Shown piece after piece: positions 26,241-34,342 of a stretch of DNA of 64,000 nucleotides (position 1 is the stretch's first letter; every line of letters begins with the position of its first letter). Location: NCBI RefSeq assembly GCF_016900095.1, contig NZ_JACJJP010000014.1, forward strand, positions 19,320 through 83,319, read 5' to 3'. The position numbers and the translations under genes were made by a program. The stretch is from Gemmiger formicilis. Its GTDB lineage: Bacteria > Bacillota > Clostridia > Oscillospirales > Ruminococcaceae. Under the pieces are notes generated by a model that ran no database searches, had not been told where the DNA came from, and worked only from the letters and a program-made list of their open reading frames with translations.

Positions 26241-27044
26241 ATGAAAAGCTTACTGCGATACACCGCCTGGAACTGGAACATGGGGCGCGTTTCTGCGGGG
26301 GTTCTGCTGGGGTTCGGCGCAGCGGTGGAATGTGTACTGCTGTTTGCCGCAGCGGCCTCCATCAACCAGGCGGCCATGGAGTACAACGGAATTGTGGAGG
26401 CCTCCGGAACATTGTGGGTCGCATGGCTGGTCTATCTGATGCTGCCCATCAGTGCGCAATGGCCGCAGGAAGCCGCGGGACAAAAATCCCGTGTCTCCTA
26501 TACAATTCTGACCATGCCCATGCCGCGCTGGCAGATTCTGGTTGCCCGTACCCTGTCCACCGCTCTTTGGGTGGCTGTGGGCTTTGCTGTGCAGAGTTTG
26601 TTGCTGGTTCTTATGTATGGCCCGATCACTGCATTGCAATCCACCGTGGCCAACGGATTCTTTTCCTTTGAGGTAACGGCGCAGGGACGCTTTTGGTGGG
26701 CGCTGGCCGATTGCGGACTGTTTCGCCTGATCTTGCCGGCGAATGGCGCGGGGAGCATTCTGGTTCTGCTTTTGATTTTGGTTCCCGCCTTGATGAGTGC
26801 TGCGGCATGCTCCCACCATGGGCGACGCCGGGTGGCTGCGGAGGTCGTTGCCCTGGCAGTACAGATGACTTTGTCTGCTTTGGCGTATCAGCTGGTGGTG
26901 GGGTACATTACCGGAACGCAGGTTTTGGATATGATCCTGAAAAACCGGGCAGCGACGTTCGTATCATTGGGGCTGGCCGGGCTTGTGGTCATGTCGGTGG
27001 TATGGAGCGTTGCTGCTCTCTACCGTTCCGAGATGACGGCGTAA
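26241..27044 (+). CDS. ABC transporter permease-like membrane protein (first copy)
   Basis: A 267-residue membrane protein with about six hydrophobic segments, such as AGVLLGFGAAVECVLLFAAA and ILVLLLILVPALMSAAACS. The cytoplasmic N-terminus is MKSLLRYTAWNWNMGR. The segment TILTMPMPRWQILVARTLS resembles the loop after helix 2 in ABC-2 type permeases, where 'lp.sR..i..gK' occurs. The operon carries an ATPase, so I infer that this is a membrane subunit of that ABC complex. The second permease (28.5 kb) is similar in layout. The site AAGAGG precedes the ATG. Confidence 0.72.
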   Translation: MKSLLRYTAWNWNMGRVSAGVLLGFGAAVECVLLFAAAASINQAAMEYNGIVEASGTLWVAWLVYLMLPISAQWPQEAAGQKSRVSYTILTMPMPRWQILVARTLSTALWVAVGFAVQSLLLVLMYGPITALQSTVANGFFSFEVTAQGRFWWALADCGLFRLILPANGAGSILVLLLILVPALMSAAACSHHGRRRVAAEVVALAVQMTLSALAYQLVVGYITGTQVLDMILKNRAATFVSLGLAGLVVMSVVWSVAALYRSEMTA

Positions 27045-27058
27045 AGGAGGACTCTCTG

Positions 27059-28540
27059 ATGGGACACAAAAAATCGCATCGCCCCTACGGATGGTGCCTT
27101 GGCGCCTTGGCTGTGACAATCGCCGTTTTTGCGGCGGGTCAGCTTTTTCTGTGCGTGGCTTATCCCCGCAACGCTGTGGGGTTCCGCCTGGAGGAGGGGG
27201 ATGCAGCCAACCTGCAAGGCTTTACTTTACAGGGGCTTTGGCGCCAGAGCGAGACCGCCATGCTGTCCTTCACCTTGAAAGACGGCGAACTGTCGACGAA
27301 ACCCAGACTGAGCAATTCCGAGTCCGATACAACATGGATGATGGCCCGGTGCAATCTTTGTGTGCCGGAAGAAGATTGGCAGGAAGTGGATGCGGCGGCC
27401 GAGGGCAGTTATGTCAGCGGTGCATACGGCGCATACTTTCTGAAAACTTCCTATGAAGGCATGCAGTACAATGCCCAGGTAACCCACCTGGAAGCCATGT
27501 ATACCCTGACAGCCGCCGACGGCACGGATCGTTCCATTCGTTTCAGTCTTGGCGAACTGGAAACCGCTGAACCGGTTACCGTCACTGCGGAATTGTACGG
27601 TGAAAAGGGAAACCAGGAGTCGTACGGATATTTTGTTTCAGCGGGCGCGGTGCAGGATATTGACGCAGATATCCGGGATGTACAGGTGCTCAGTTCCACG
27701 GACCAGGTGGCTTTGTACATCCAGGGTGGTAACGGGGAATCCGGTGGAATTTACTGTGTACGGAAATTCTGTACCTCGGACGAAATCCGGAAACAAGTAC
27801 CGGAAGTGACCGTGCATGGAGTATCGGTTCCTTCTCAGACGGAACCTTACGGATCTATAGAAGAGGTTTGCCCCTTTGAAGAAGGGGAAGAAATGGTTGT
27901 CTGTGACAACCAGGAAAACACCCGGCTCCGGACCGGGCGCTGGATGTTGACACAAACACAGGACGGAACTCTTTTTCTGCGTTTGTTGGACGAAGAATGG
28001 CGGCCGATGAACCGCATCGAATTGGACACGAAATTGACAGCGGGACAAACCGTCACAGCGTTGCCTGCCATGCGTTCCGACGAAATTGTCTTTACCGTGG
28101 CTGATGAGACCGGTGCAGGCAAGACAGTCCTGCTTCGGATGCAGGACGAGAACATCGGGATGCAGGAAGAATTGGCCCTGGTACCCGAATCCCCACCGAT
28201 TACCGCCGGGTTCAGTGAGGACGGCAGCCGCATCATGACGGTACAGGAAACAAAGAAAGAGCTGACTGGAACAGTGCCGGGTTCGGTGCAGGAACATTAT
28301 CTTTCTTCGCAGTCTCTGACGGAAGAACTGCAGTGCTCCGCCATGGCTGTGACCGGCTGGCAGATTCAGGTGTATTCGTCGCAGAACAGTGCAACGCCCG
28401 TTCTGACCGCCAGCCTGGAATACGGCCTGCCGCAAAGATGGAGAGAAGAAGTGTGGATGAACGGCATCTACGATTCCGAAAGAACGATTTATCTTTTCAG
28501 GGTAATCCCGGCCTGGCAAACAGAGGAGGCACCGGCATGA
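27059..28540 (+). CDS. Membrane-anchored extracytoplasmic protein (first copy)
   Basis: A 493-residue protein with one N-terminal transmembrane segment (GALAVTIAVFAAGQLFLCVA) and a large predicted extracytoplasmic domain rich in beta strands. It is paralogous to the product at 29.3 kb. Matching pairs are AMLSFTLKDGELSTK / AVAECTLKEGQLTGK and GGIYCVRKFCTSDEIRK / CGIWRVEKSLTEEEIEA. The C-terminal half has short repeats of 'fl.llde' type that could form a propeller, but this is unproven. No lipobox is visible. The start at 27059 follows AAGGAGG. The stop overlaps the second permease start (ATGA), indicating translational coupling. Function unknown; a sensor or substrate-handling partner of the ABC complex is an inference. 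Confidence 0.7.
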   Translation: MGHKKSHRPYGWCLGALAVTIAVFAAGQLFLCVAYPRNAVGFRLEEGDAANLQGFTLQGLWRQSETAMLSFTLKDGELSTKPRLSNSESDTTWMMARCNLCVPEEDWQEVDAAAEGSYVSGAYGAYFLKTSYEGMQYNAQVTHLEAMYTLTAADGTDRSIRFSLGELETAEPVTVTAELYGEKGNQESYGYFVSAGAVQDIDADIRDVQVLSSTDQVALYIQGGNGESGGIYCVRKFCTSDEIRKQVPEVTVHGVSVPSQTEPYGSIEEVCPFEEGEEMVVCDNQENTRLRTGRWMLTQTQDGTLFLRLLDEEWRPMNRIELDTKLTAGQTVTALPAMRSDEIVFTVADETGAGKTVLLRMQDENIGMQEELALVPESPPITAGFSEDGSRIMTVQETKKELTGTVPGSVQEHYLSSQSLTEELQCSAMAVTGWQIQVYSSQNSATPVLTASLEYGLPQRWREEVWMNGIYDSERTIYLFRVIPAWQTEEAPA

Positions 28541-29322
28541 AAATGATTGGAAAAATGATAGGGTGGCACTGGCGCCTTGTGTGGGTTCCCTTTGGGCTGC
28601 TATGCGGTGTGTATGGTGTGCAGCAAGCGGTTCTTGTACTGTTGTCCGCCTCCAGCAAGGATTTGTTCGGCAACGGGCTGACGGAGCTGTTTTTGCGCTG
28701 CGGGCAGATGCCCTTGTTCTTTGTGGCGATGTTTCTGGTTGCTGTGATTGCGGCAGCCGCCGCCCGTTCTTCCGGGCGCGCCCATAGTCTGTATACCGTT
28801 TATACATTGCCGCATTCCCGCAGAAATCTCCCGGTTGTGCAGTTTTTGCTGTGTCTGCTCCTTTTGCTGTTGTTTGGTGCATGGCAGCTCATTCTGTATG
28901 CGGTTCTGTACCTGCCGGTGACCATGGTTTCCGCCGGCGTTACCGCCGAGATGGTGTCGGTTGCCTTGCCGCAGGGAAGCCTGCTTGCCGAATTCAACGC
29001 CAACCCGCTGATGCAGCTGTTGCTCCCCGTCAGCCCCAAAGGCTGGGGAGGCCTGATTGCTTTCCTGGGGGTTCTTTCCCTGGAATCGGCCTGCATGGCG
29101 TGCTGCCATGGTATCCGGCGCGTGTTTGTTTCCCTGGCGGCGCTGGTGGGGGCCGGTACTGCATCCAGCACTTTGTATCTGTGGTATCACCTTGTCGTAT
29201 ATGCCATAAAGAGTCCGGGAGAATGGCTGCTGCTGGCATTTTTGGCGGGGACGGCTGCCTTGTCGGCGATCCTCACACTGTTCAATGCTTGGTGGTCCGT
29301 CAAGCGAACCGAAGCTCTATGA
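28537..29322 (+). CDS. ABC transporter permease-like membrane protein (second copy)
   Basis: A 261-residue membrane protein with six or so hydrophobic segments (MPLFFVAMFLVAVIAAAAA, FLLCLLLLLLFGAWQLILYAVLYLP and others). It has the same layout as the 26.2 kb permease, including an N-terminal amphipathic start (MKMIGKMIGWHWRLVWV). A loop YTVYTLPHSRRNLPVVQFLL corresponds to the first copy's TILTMPMPRWQIL. The ATG overlaps the stop of the preceding gene by four bases, with GAGG upstream. Together the two permeases could form a heterodimeric membrane part. Confidence 0.72.
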   Translation: MKMIGKMIGWHWRLVWVPFGLLCGVYGVQQAVLVLLSASSKDLFGNGLTELFLRCGQMPLFFVAMFLVAVIAAAAARSSGRAHSLYTVYTLPHSRRNLPVVQFLLCLLLLLLFGAWQLILYAVLYLPVTMVSAGVTAEMVSVALPQGSLLAEFNANPLMQLLLPVSPKGWGGLIAFLGVLSLESACMACCHGIRRVFVSLAALVGAGTASSTLYLWYHLVVYAIKSPGEWLLLAFLAGTAALSAILTLFNAWWSVKRTEAL

Positions 29323-29338
29323 AAGCGGGGAGATTGAC

Positions 29339-30754
29339 ATGAAGCATAGCAAAAGAAATCCGGGCCTGGGGCTGCTTGCCCTGAGCATTGTAGCCGTTCT
29401 GATGTTCGTACTGGGGACGGTGGGACGACTGTGGGGGCTGCAGGATCTGCGGGCAACCATACAGGATGAAACCGGCGATTCCCGGTTTCTGGAGCCCTTT
29501 TCCTTCACAGCCTATACCTTGTTTCAGGCAGAAAATGCAGTGGCGGAGTGCACCTTGAAAGAGGGACAATTGACCGGCAAGACACAGGCAGAAACCGCGA
29601 TGCTTCCCAGTGATGCACAACTGCCCGATGATTTTCGGGCTACCAATCTGATTGCCGTCGCACCCGAAGAACGGGATACGGTCAATGCGTCTGTGGACTT
29701 CAACGGGGACACCGCTTTCGCAAAAGCCCGGAAGCTTTGGGTCATGCGGGAACTGGAACTGCCGGATGGAACCTATCTGCGTTTCCACCTTGCGGATTAT
29801 CAGTGCGACACGGGCGCGACCGTACTGGCTTATCCCGGAGGCAGAAGCGGGTTAGACTGGGAGCTTGTAAGCAACGAATATCCGGAAGAGTTTTCTGCGT
29901 GGATCCATATGCCCACCGCGGAATGGAATGAAAAATGGTATATCGGCATCGGATCGGACAGCACCCACTACCCTTGTGGAATCTGGCGCGTGGAAAAGAG
30001 CCTGACCGAGGAAGAAATTGAGGCACTGCCGACGGATGGAACGGTACAATATGGTGACAATACACTGCCCGTTGTGTGTGAAACCACGGAATACGGGGAC
30101 ATCCAGCTGTTCTACCAGCCGCAGAATCTGAGCAATATCCTGGAATGCGTTCCGGTCGGACAGTTTTTGGGCGTTGTGTATCTGGACACCGATCAAAGCA
30201 TTCTGTTTGATCTGGTGGACGAAAACGCAAAGTGCATACAGACGGTCACATTGCTGGAACAGGCGGGGGAAGACCCCATCACAAACTGTACCAAAACACA
30301 GAAGGCGGATCAGGTCTGCTTTTCGCTGGGAAAAACCACAGAGGGGGAAAGATGGATTGCCCTTCTGCGTGCAGATGAGCAGGGAAACCTGGAAACCATC
30401 CTTCTGCCGGGAGATCTCCTGCAAGACGGCAATCGGTTGGCGGGAAGTACCCTGACCCAGCTCAGTGAGGATGGCCAGAGCATTCTGTTTGTGAATCAGG
30501 AACAAGCCCAGGTGCAGGTACAGCACTTTGAGTGGGATGGTCAGGAAAAATGCTATTCCCTGGGATACCGGATGACCGTATACGACCTGGCGCAGAAAGA
30601 AGTTTTATACAGTGGTATGCTGGATACAGGCGTGGAGAAGTATTGGGGACGATATCTGGGGAACAGCAACATCGGGTTTGGTCTGGCAGGGGAATTGTTG
30701 ACCGTCAACCGTGACTGCTATACGATTTTCTCCCAGAAACCACAGGAGGGTTGA
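29339..30754 (+). CDS. Membrane-anchored extracytoplasmic protein (second copy)
   Basis: A 471-residue paralogue of the 27.1 kb product. One N-terminal membrane segment (LGLLALSIVAVLMFVLGTV) precedes a large outer domain. Shared blocks include the CTLKEGQLTGK region and GIWRVEKSLTEEEIEALP. The blocks FLGVVYLDTDQSILFDLVDE and LTQLSEDGQSILFVN suggest repeated beta elements, as in propeller folds. The start at 29339 has GGGGAG 8 bases upstream. It lies 16 bases after the second permease and 3 bases before the ATPase gene, so it is firmly part of the operon. Function unknown. Confidence 0.7.
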   Translation: MKHSKRNPGLGLLALSIVAVLMFVLGTVGRLWGLQDLRATIQDETGDSRFLEPFSFTAYTLFQAENAVAECTLKEGQLTGKTQAETAMLPSDAQLPDDFRATNLIAVAPEERDTVNASVDFNGDTAFAKARKLWVMRELELPDGTYLRFHLADYQCDTGATVLAYPGGRSGLDWELVSNEYPEEFSAWIHMPTAEWNEKWYIGIGSDSTHYPCGIWRVEKSLTEEEIEALPTDGTVQYGDNTLPVVCETTEYGDIQLFYQPQNLSNILECVPVGQFLGVVYLDTDQSILFDLVDENAKCIQTVTLLEQAGEDPITNCTKTQKADQVCFSLGKTTEGERWIALLRADEQGNLETILLPGDLLQDGNRLAGSTLTQLSEDGQSILFVNQEQAQVQVQHFEWDGQEKCYSLGYRMTVYDLAQKEVLYSGMLDTGVEKYWGRYLGNSNIGFGLAGELLTVNRDCYTIFSQKPQEG

Positions 30755-30757
30755 TCG

Positions 30758-31489
30758 ATGATCGAGGTAAAGAATCTGGAAAAGACCTGGCGGCGTGGGC
30801 GTTCCCGCGTGGGCCTTCACCCCACCAGTTTTACGGTGCCAGACGGACAGATTGTGGGCATTCTGGGGGACAACGGCGCCGGGAAAACAACACTGCTGCG
30901 CTCTATGGCCGGACTGCTGCACCCGAATGCGGGGGCTGCTTTGTTTGACGGAAAACCTGCCGTAAAGCAGTATGAGCGCATCAGCTATATCACGGGGGAG
31001 GGCAGCTACTATCCCAACCTGACGGTGGGGGAGTACGGCGCCTTCCTGGAAGATCTGCATCCTGCCTTTGATCCCAAGCGTTACTATGAATTCCTTCAAT
31101 TTTTCCAACTTCCCGCCGATGTGCGGATCACACGTCTGTCCACCGGCCAGAAAGCGCGGGTGGAACTGGCGGCCGGCTTTGCCAAGCGGGTGGATTACTA
31201 CCTGATGGACGAGCCGTTTCTGGGCAAGGATGTATTTACCCGCAAGGATTTCATCAAATTGATGAGTGCGGTGCTTCATGGACAGGAGACAATCCTGATC
31301 ACCACCCACTATCTGGATGATATCGAGCATTTCCTGGACCGGGCCATTGTACTCCACCAGGGAAAAATCGCAGACGACTTCATGATGGAGGAACTGCAGC
31401 AACAGGGCCAGACGCTGGTGGACCGCATGGCCAAAACCTGCGGCTGGGACCCTCAGAGATATCTGCAATTCGGCGAAGAGGAGGGCTGA
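30758..31489 (+). CDS. ABC transporter ATP-binding protein (YtrB-like)
   Basis: A 243-residue ATPase subunit. Walker A is GILGDNGAGKTTLLRSMAG (near residue 33), the signature is LSTGQKARVELAAG and Walker B is YYLMDEPFLGKD. The switch histidine is in ILITTHYLDDIEHFLD. The signature has T instead of the usual S in LSGGQ, as is common in YtrB/CcmA-type exporters. It lies three bases after the second ectodomain gene and two bases before the winged-helix gene. It is the only ATPase in the operon and presumably energises both permeases. Confidence 0.92.
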   Translation: MIEVKNLEKTWRRGRSRVGLHPTSFTVPDGQIVGILGDNGAGKTTLLRSMAGLLHPNAGAALFDGKPAVKQYERISYITGEGSYYPNLTVGEYGAFLEDLHPAFDPKRYYEFLQFFQLPADVRITRLSTGQKARVELAAGFAKRVDYYLMDEPFLGKDVFTRKDFIKLMSAVLHGQETILITTHYLDDIEHFLDRAIVLHQGKIADDFMMEELQQQGQTLVDRMAKTCGWDPQRYLQFGEEEG

Positions 31490-31491
31490 TT

Positions 31492-31725
31492 ATGGATTCG
31501 GATAACGGCAAAAGACTGACCCCAAGCGAACAGGCATTATGGGATACCCTGTGTGATAACCGCGGCAAGGCGGTACCGCGCGGCCAACTTTTGGCCGTTG
31601 TCGGATACCCGGCGGGGATCAACACCCGCACGCTGGATGTCCATATCCAGCATCTGCGGCGGAAAATGGGGCAGGAAGCCCGCATCGAAACGGTGTTCCG
31701 GATTGGGTACCGTCTGGCGGTGTAA
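31492..31725 (+). CDS. Stand-alone OmpR/PhoB-type winged-helix DNA-binding domain
   Basis: A 77-residue protein that is essentially only the C-terminal effector domain of an OmpR/PhoB response regulator. LTPSEQALWDTLCDNRGKAV is followed by the recognition-helix region TLDVHIQHLRRKMG, then the wing FRIGYRLAV. There is no receiver domain and no room for one: the gene starts two bases after the ATPase stop with GGAGGG upstream. It could act as a constitutive DNA-binding subunit or respond through a partner. It is the last gene of the operon, and a strong terminator follows. Confidence 0.85.
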   Translation: MDSDNGKRLTPSEQALWDTLCDNRGKAVPRGQLLAVVGYPAGINTRTLDVHIQHLRRKMGQEARIETVFRIGYRLAV

Positions 31726-31737
31726 GAAGCAGCCAAC

Positions 31738-31778
31738 GAAAAACAGACCGTGGAAGACGTATCCACGGTCTGTTTTTT
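31738..31778. terminator. Bidirectional terminator between the ABC operon and the pseudouridine synthase
   Basis: A perfect 16-bp stem (31739-31754 with 31762-31777) and 7-base loop, flanked by A and T runs. It serves the plus-strand operon and the convergent minus-strand gene. Confidence 0.93.
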
Positions 31779-32739
31779 ACGGTTGGTTCAGTGCGTCAAA
31801 CCGGCGCACGATTTCCGGATCGCTCAATTTGATGACCTGTCCGGAAAGACGGTGCAGGCTGTTGGTTTCGGGAATTCGGCCGAAGGTCAGCCGCTGGGCG
31901 CACAGCGCCTGTGTTTTGAAGCCGGTCCGCTCGTTCATCGAACGGTTGCCGTACTTGATGTCCCCCAGAACGGGATGCCCCAGAAAAGCCAGATGAGCAC
32001 GGATCTGGTGGGTGCGCCCGGTCAGCAGTCCGATGCGGCAGAGGGTGAAGGGTCCGTTACGCCGGATGGGCGTCACCTCGGTGATAATCTGCTTGTACCC
32101 TTCGGATTCATGGACATGCACCCGGACTTTGTTGCCTTTTTCGCTGTGCTGCAGCCAGGCAATATGCCGCCCGGCGGGCGGCGTACCGATGGTGATGGTC
32201 AGATACTCCTTTTTCAGCCAGTCTTCCCGGATGATCTCGTTCATATCCCGCAGGGCCGTGTAGCTTTTGGCTGCGATGACAAGACCTTCGGTGCCACGGT
32301 CCAGCCGGTTGCACAGGGCCGGGGCAAACCGATTTTCGGCTTTGGGATCGTATTTGCCTTCTTCGATCAGGCGAGCGGTGAAAGCATCCACCAGATTGGG
32401 GTCTCCGGTGCGGTCACTGTGGCACAGCAGATGGGCGGGCTTGTATAAAACCGCAATGTCCTCATCCTCGTATACCACCGTCACAGGGGGCTGGCGGCGG
32501 GGTGGCTTCTTTACGCTGGTCACCGGCACAGCGGGGAAGAATTCGTCATTGATATATAGCTCAATCACATCGCCGGTTTGCAGCCGGGTATCCGGCTCAC
32601 CCCGTTTGCCGTTGACCTTGATCCGCTTGTTGCGGAAACTCTTGTACATCATGCTCCGGGGCATGCCGGACGTGACCGCTTCCACAAATCGGCTCAGCCG
32701 TACTCCGTTTTCGTTTTCTCCCGCCGTAAACCTTTTCAT
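31777..32739 (-). CDS. RluA-family pseudouridine synthase (RluC/RluD-like)
   Basis: A 320-residue RNA pseudouridine synthase. It has an N-terminal S4 RNA-binding domain (RLSRFVEAVTSGMPRSMMYK, then KVNGKR) and a catalytic PseudoU_synth_2 domain. The catalytic aspartate lies in CNRLDRGTEGLVIAAK, a variant of the RLDxxTSG motif. GRTHQIRAHLAFLGHPVLGD is typical of the family. Which rRNA or tRNA uridines it modifies cannot be told. The start at 32739 begins the S4 domain; longer in-frame readings cross the divergent radC gene and are artefacts. Confidence 0.92.
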   Translation of the reverse strand: MKRFTAGENENGVRLSRFVEAVTSGMPRSMMYKSFRNKRIKVNGKRGEPDTRLQTGDVIELYINDEFFPAVPVTSVKKPPRRQPPVTVVYEDEDIAVLYKPAHLLCHSDRTGDPNLVDAFTARLIEEGKYDPKAENRFAPALCNRLDRGTEGLVIAAKSYTALRDMNEIIREDWLKKEYLTITIGTPPAGRHIAWLQHSEKGNKVRVHVHESEGYKQIITEVTPIRRNGPFTLCRIGLLTGRTHQIRAHLAFLGHPVLGDIKYGNRSMNERTGFKTQALCAQRLTFGRIPETNSLHRLSGQVIKLSDPEIVRRFDALNQP

Positions 32740-32755
32740 CCTTGTTACACTCCAC

Positions 32756-32784
32756 TTTGCAAAACAGTATTTATAGTATATAAT
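32756..32784 (+). promoter_or_regulatory. Probable promoter of radC
   Basis: TTTGCA (32756-32761), a 17-base spacer and TATAAT (32779-32784), about 34 bases before the start codon, in the divergent region with the pseudouridine synthase. Confidence 0.6.
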
Positions 32785-32817
32785 AGAAAAAGTCAAACGT
32801 AAAGGATGTGCACCCAT

Positions 32818-33579
32818 ATGGCACGGGGCAAAAAGGAAAAACCGATTCACGCCAACCACCGTTCCCGCATGCAGGAACGGGTGCGCCGGGAGGGCCTTTC
32901 CGGCCTGGCTGCCCATGAAGTGCTGGAATATCTGCTGTATTTTTCCATTCCGCGCAAGGACACCAACGAACTGGCCCACCGATTGATCCAGCATTTCGGC
33001 AGCTTCTGCAACGTGTTGGATGCCAGTGAGGAAGAGTTGTGCAAGGTGGAAGGAATCGGCCCGGCCAGTGCGCGACTGATTGCCGGGATCCGCAAGTTTG
33101 ACCAGTATTATCTTTTGCAGCAGCGCCAGGGACATGCCCGCCCCCTGAACAGTGAAGAAGCCCGCATTGAATATGTAAAACCTCTGTTTTACAGCGAACA
33201 CAATGAAATCTGTTATCTGATTGCCATGAATGATCAGTATATGCCTTTGCGGGATATCCGGGTATCGGAAGGTGTGCCCAACCATGTGGGCATCAACACC
33301 CGCAAGATGGCACGGGAGGCAGTTGCCAGCGGGTGCACCTGTGCATTTCTGGCACACAACCATCCCACCGGTCTGGCGGTGCCATCCAGTGCCGATGTGT
33401 ATGCCACCCGTCTGGCGGCAGGGGCCTTGCAGCCGCTGGGCATTCATCTGGTAGATCACATCATTGTGGCGCCGGTGGATGCGGGAAGCATGATGAAGCA
33501 GTTTCAGGCTCTGCCTGATTCCATGGGCCAGACTGCCTTGGCCAGTGAGCCGGGCGGCGGGGCTGAACCCGAAAAGTAA
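32818..33579 (+). CDS. radC: RadC-family protein (JAB/MPN domain)
   Basis: A 253-residue RadC-like protein. The N-terminal helix-hairpin-helix part is seen in LCKVEGIGPASARLIAG. The C-terminal JAB metalloprotease-like domain has the metal motif AHNHPTGLAVPSSADV (H-x-H-x-P-x8-9-D) near residue 180. Despite the name, a direct repair activity of RadC proteins is not established. The start at 32818 is chosen because AAAGGA lies 11-12 bases upstream; an ATG at 32806 directly abuts that site. It reads away from the pseudouridine synthase. Confidence 0.9.
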   Translation: MARGKKEKPIHANHRSRMQERVRREGLSGLAAHEVLEYLLYFSIPRKDTNELAHRLIQHFGSFCNVLDASEEELCKVEGIGPASARLIAGIRKFDQYYLLQQRQGHARPLNSEEARIEYVKPLFYSEHNEICYLIAMNDQYMPLRDIRVSEGVPNHVGINTRKMAREAVASGCTCAFLAHNHPTGLAVPSSADVYATRLAAGALQPLGIHLVDHIIVAPVDAGSMMKQFQALPDSMGQTALASEPGGGAEPEK

Positions 33580-33587
33580 ACCGAAGC

Positions 33588-33620
33588 AAAAAGCGCCGCC
33601 CCCGGATAGGGGGCGGCGCT
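33588..33620 (-). terminator. Intrinsic terminator of hpf (minus strand)
   Basis: A perfect 12-bp GC stem (33592-33603 with 33609-33620) and 5-base loop. The T-run lies on the minus-strand side only, so it mainly terminates hpf; radC transcripts may be ended less efficiently. Confidence 0.85.
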
Positions 33621-33632
33621 GTATTGAGTCAG

Positions 33633-34148
33633 TCAGGATTGCGGAATCAGAACACCGTAACCGCCATCGGCACGGCGATACACAACCTGGATTTCACCCG
33701 AATCGGCACTGCGGTACAGGAAGAAGGTGTGCCCCAGAAGTTCCATCTGCATGATGGCTTCTTCGGTGGTGCAGGGCTTGACGGCAAAGTGCTTTTCACG
33801 CACAATGGTCAGCGGTTCTTCCGGTTCGTTGACGGGGGCTTCCTGCGCGACGGCTGCGGTCAGCTTGTCGCCCAGACGTTTGCGGTGCTTGACCACGCGG
33901 CGCACCAGAAGATCTACGGCATCACTCAGGGCGTCCTCCATCCGGTCAGAGGCCTTTTCAGCACGCATGGTCAGCGTGCCGCTGCGCAGGGTCAGTTCAA
34001 CCGTCTGCCGGCTTTTCTCTACCGTTACCGTAACCTGCGCCTGTGCTTCTTCCGGGAAAAACTTGTCCAGCTTGGACAGCTTTTTTTCCGCCAGTTCAAT
34101 GAAGCTGGGTTTCAGCGTTACGCGACGACCGGTACATGTGACTTTCAT
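33633..34148 (-). CDS. hpf: Long-form ribosome hibernation promoting factor
   Basis: Long HPF dimerises 70S ribosomes into inactive 100S particles in stationary phase. The 171-residue protein has the N-terminal S30AE domain (MKVTCTGRRVTLKPSFIELA, basic helix VRRVVKHRKRLGDKL). A short linker leads to the C-terminal dimerisation domain (VREKHFAVKPCTTEEAIMQM, LLGHTFFLYR, GEIQVVYRRADGGYGVLIP). AAGGAGG lies 7 bases upstream. It is monocistronic with its own promoter and terminator. Confidence 0.96.
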   Translation of the reverse strand: MKVTCTGRRVTLKPSFIELAEKKLSKLDKFFPEEAQAQVTVTVEKSRQTVELTLRSGTLTMRAEKASDRMEDALSDAVDLLVRRVVKHRKRLGDKLTAAVAQEAPVNEPEEPLTIVREKHFAVKPCTTEEAIMQMELLGHTFFLYRSADSGEIQVVYRRADGGYGVLIPQS

Positions 34149-34240
34149 AGGACAACCTCCTTATTTGGCACCGGAAAAACGGTGCCCGGTCTTGGCAGCC
34201 GCGGTGGGGTTATGTACCAAACTGCGGTTACCGTAACTTT

Positions 34241-34269
34241 ATTATAGCAACCTTTTCACAAAAAGTAAA
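34241..34269 (-). promoter_or_regulatory. Promoter of hpf (minus strand)
   Basis: On the minus strand, TTTACT (34269-34264), a 17-base spacer and TATAAT (34246-34241), about 90 bases before the start codon. Confidence 0.72.
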
Positions 34270-34342
34270 ATGTTTTGCATGAATTGAAGAAAATTTTTGT
34301 AAAAAGTTCACACACGGCGCGCCGCGCGGAAAGGACAGACGG

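Noticed and set aside
32740..33459. N-terminal extension of the minus-strand pseudouridine synthase frame.
   Set aside because: It covers the radC gene and its promoter in antisense; the S4 domain begins at the 32739 start.
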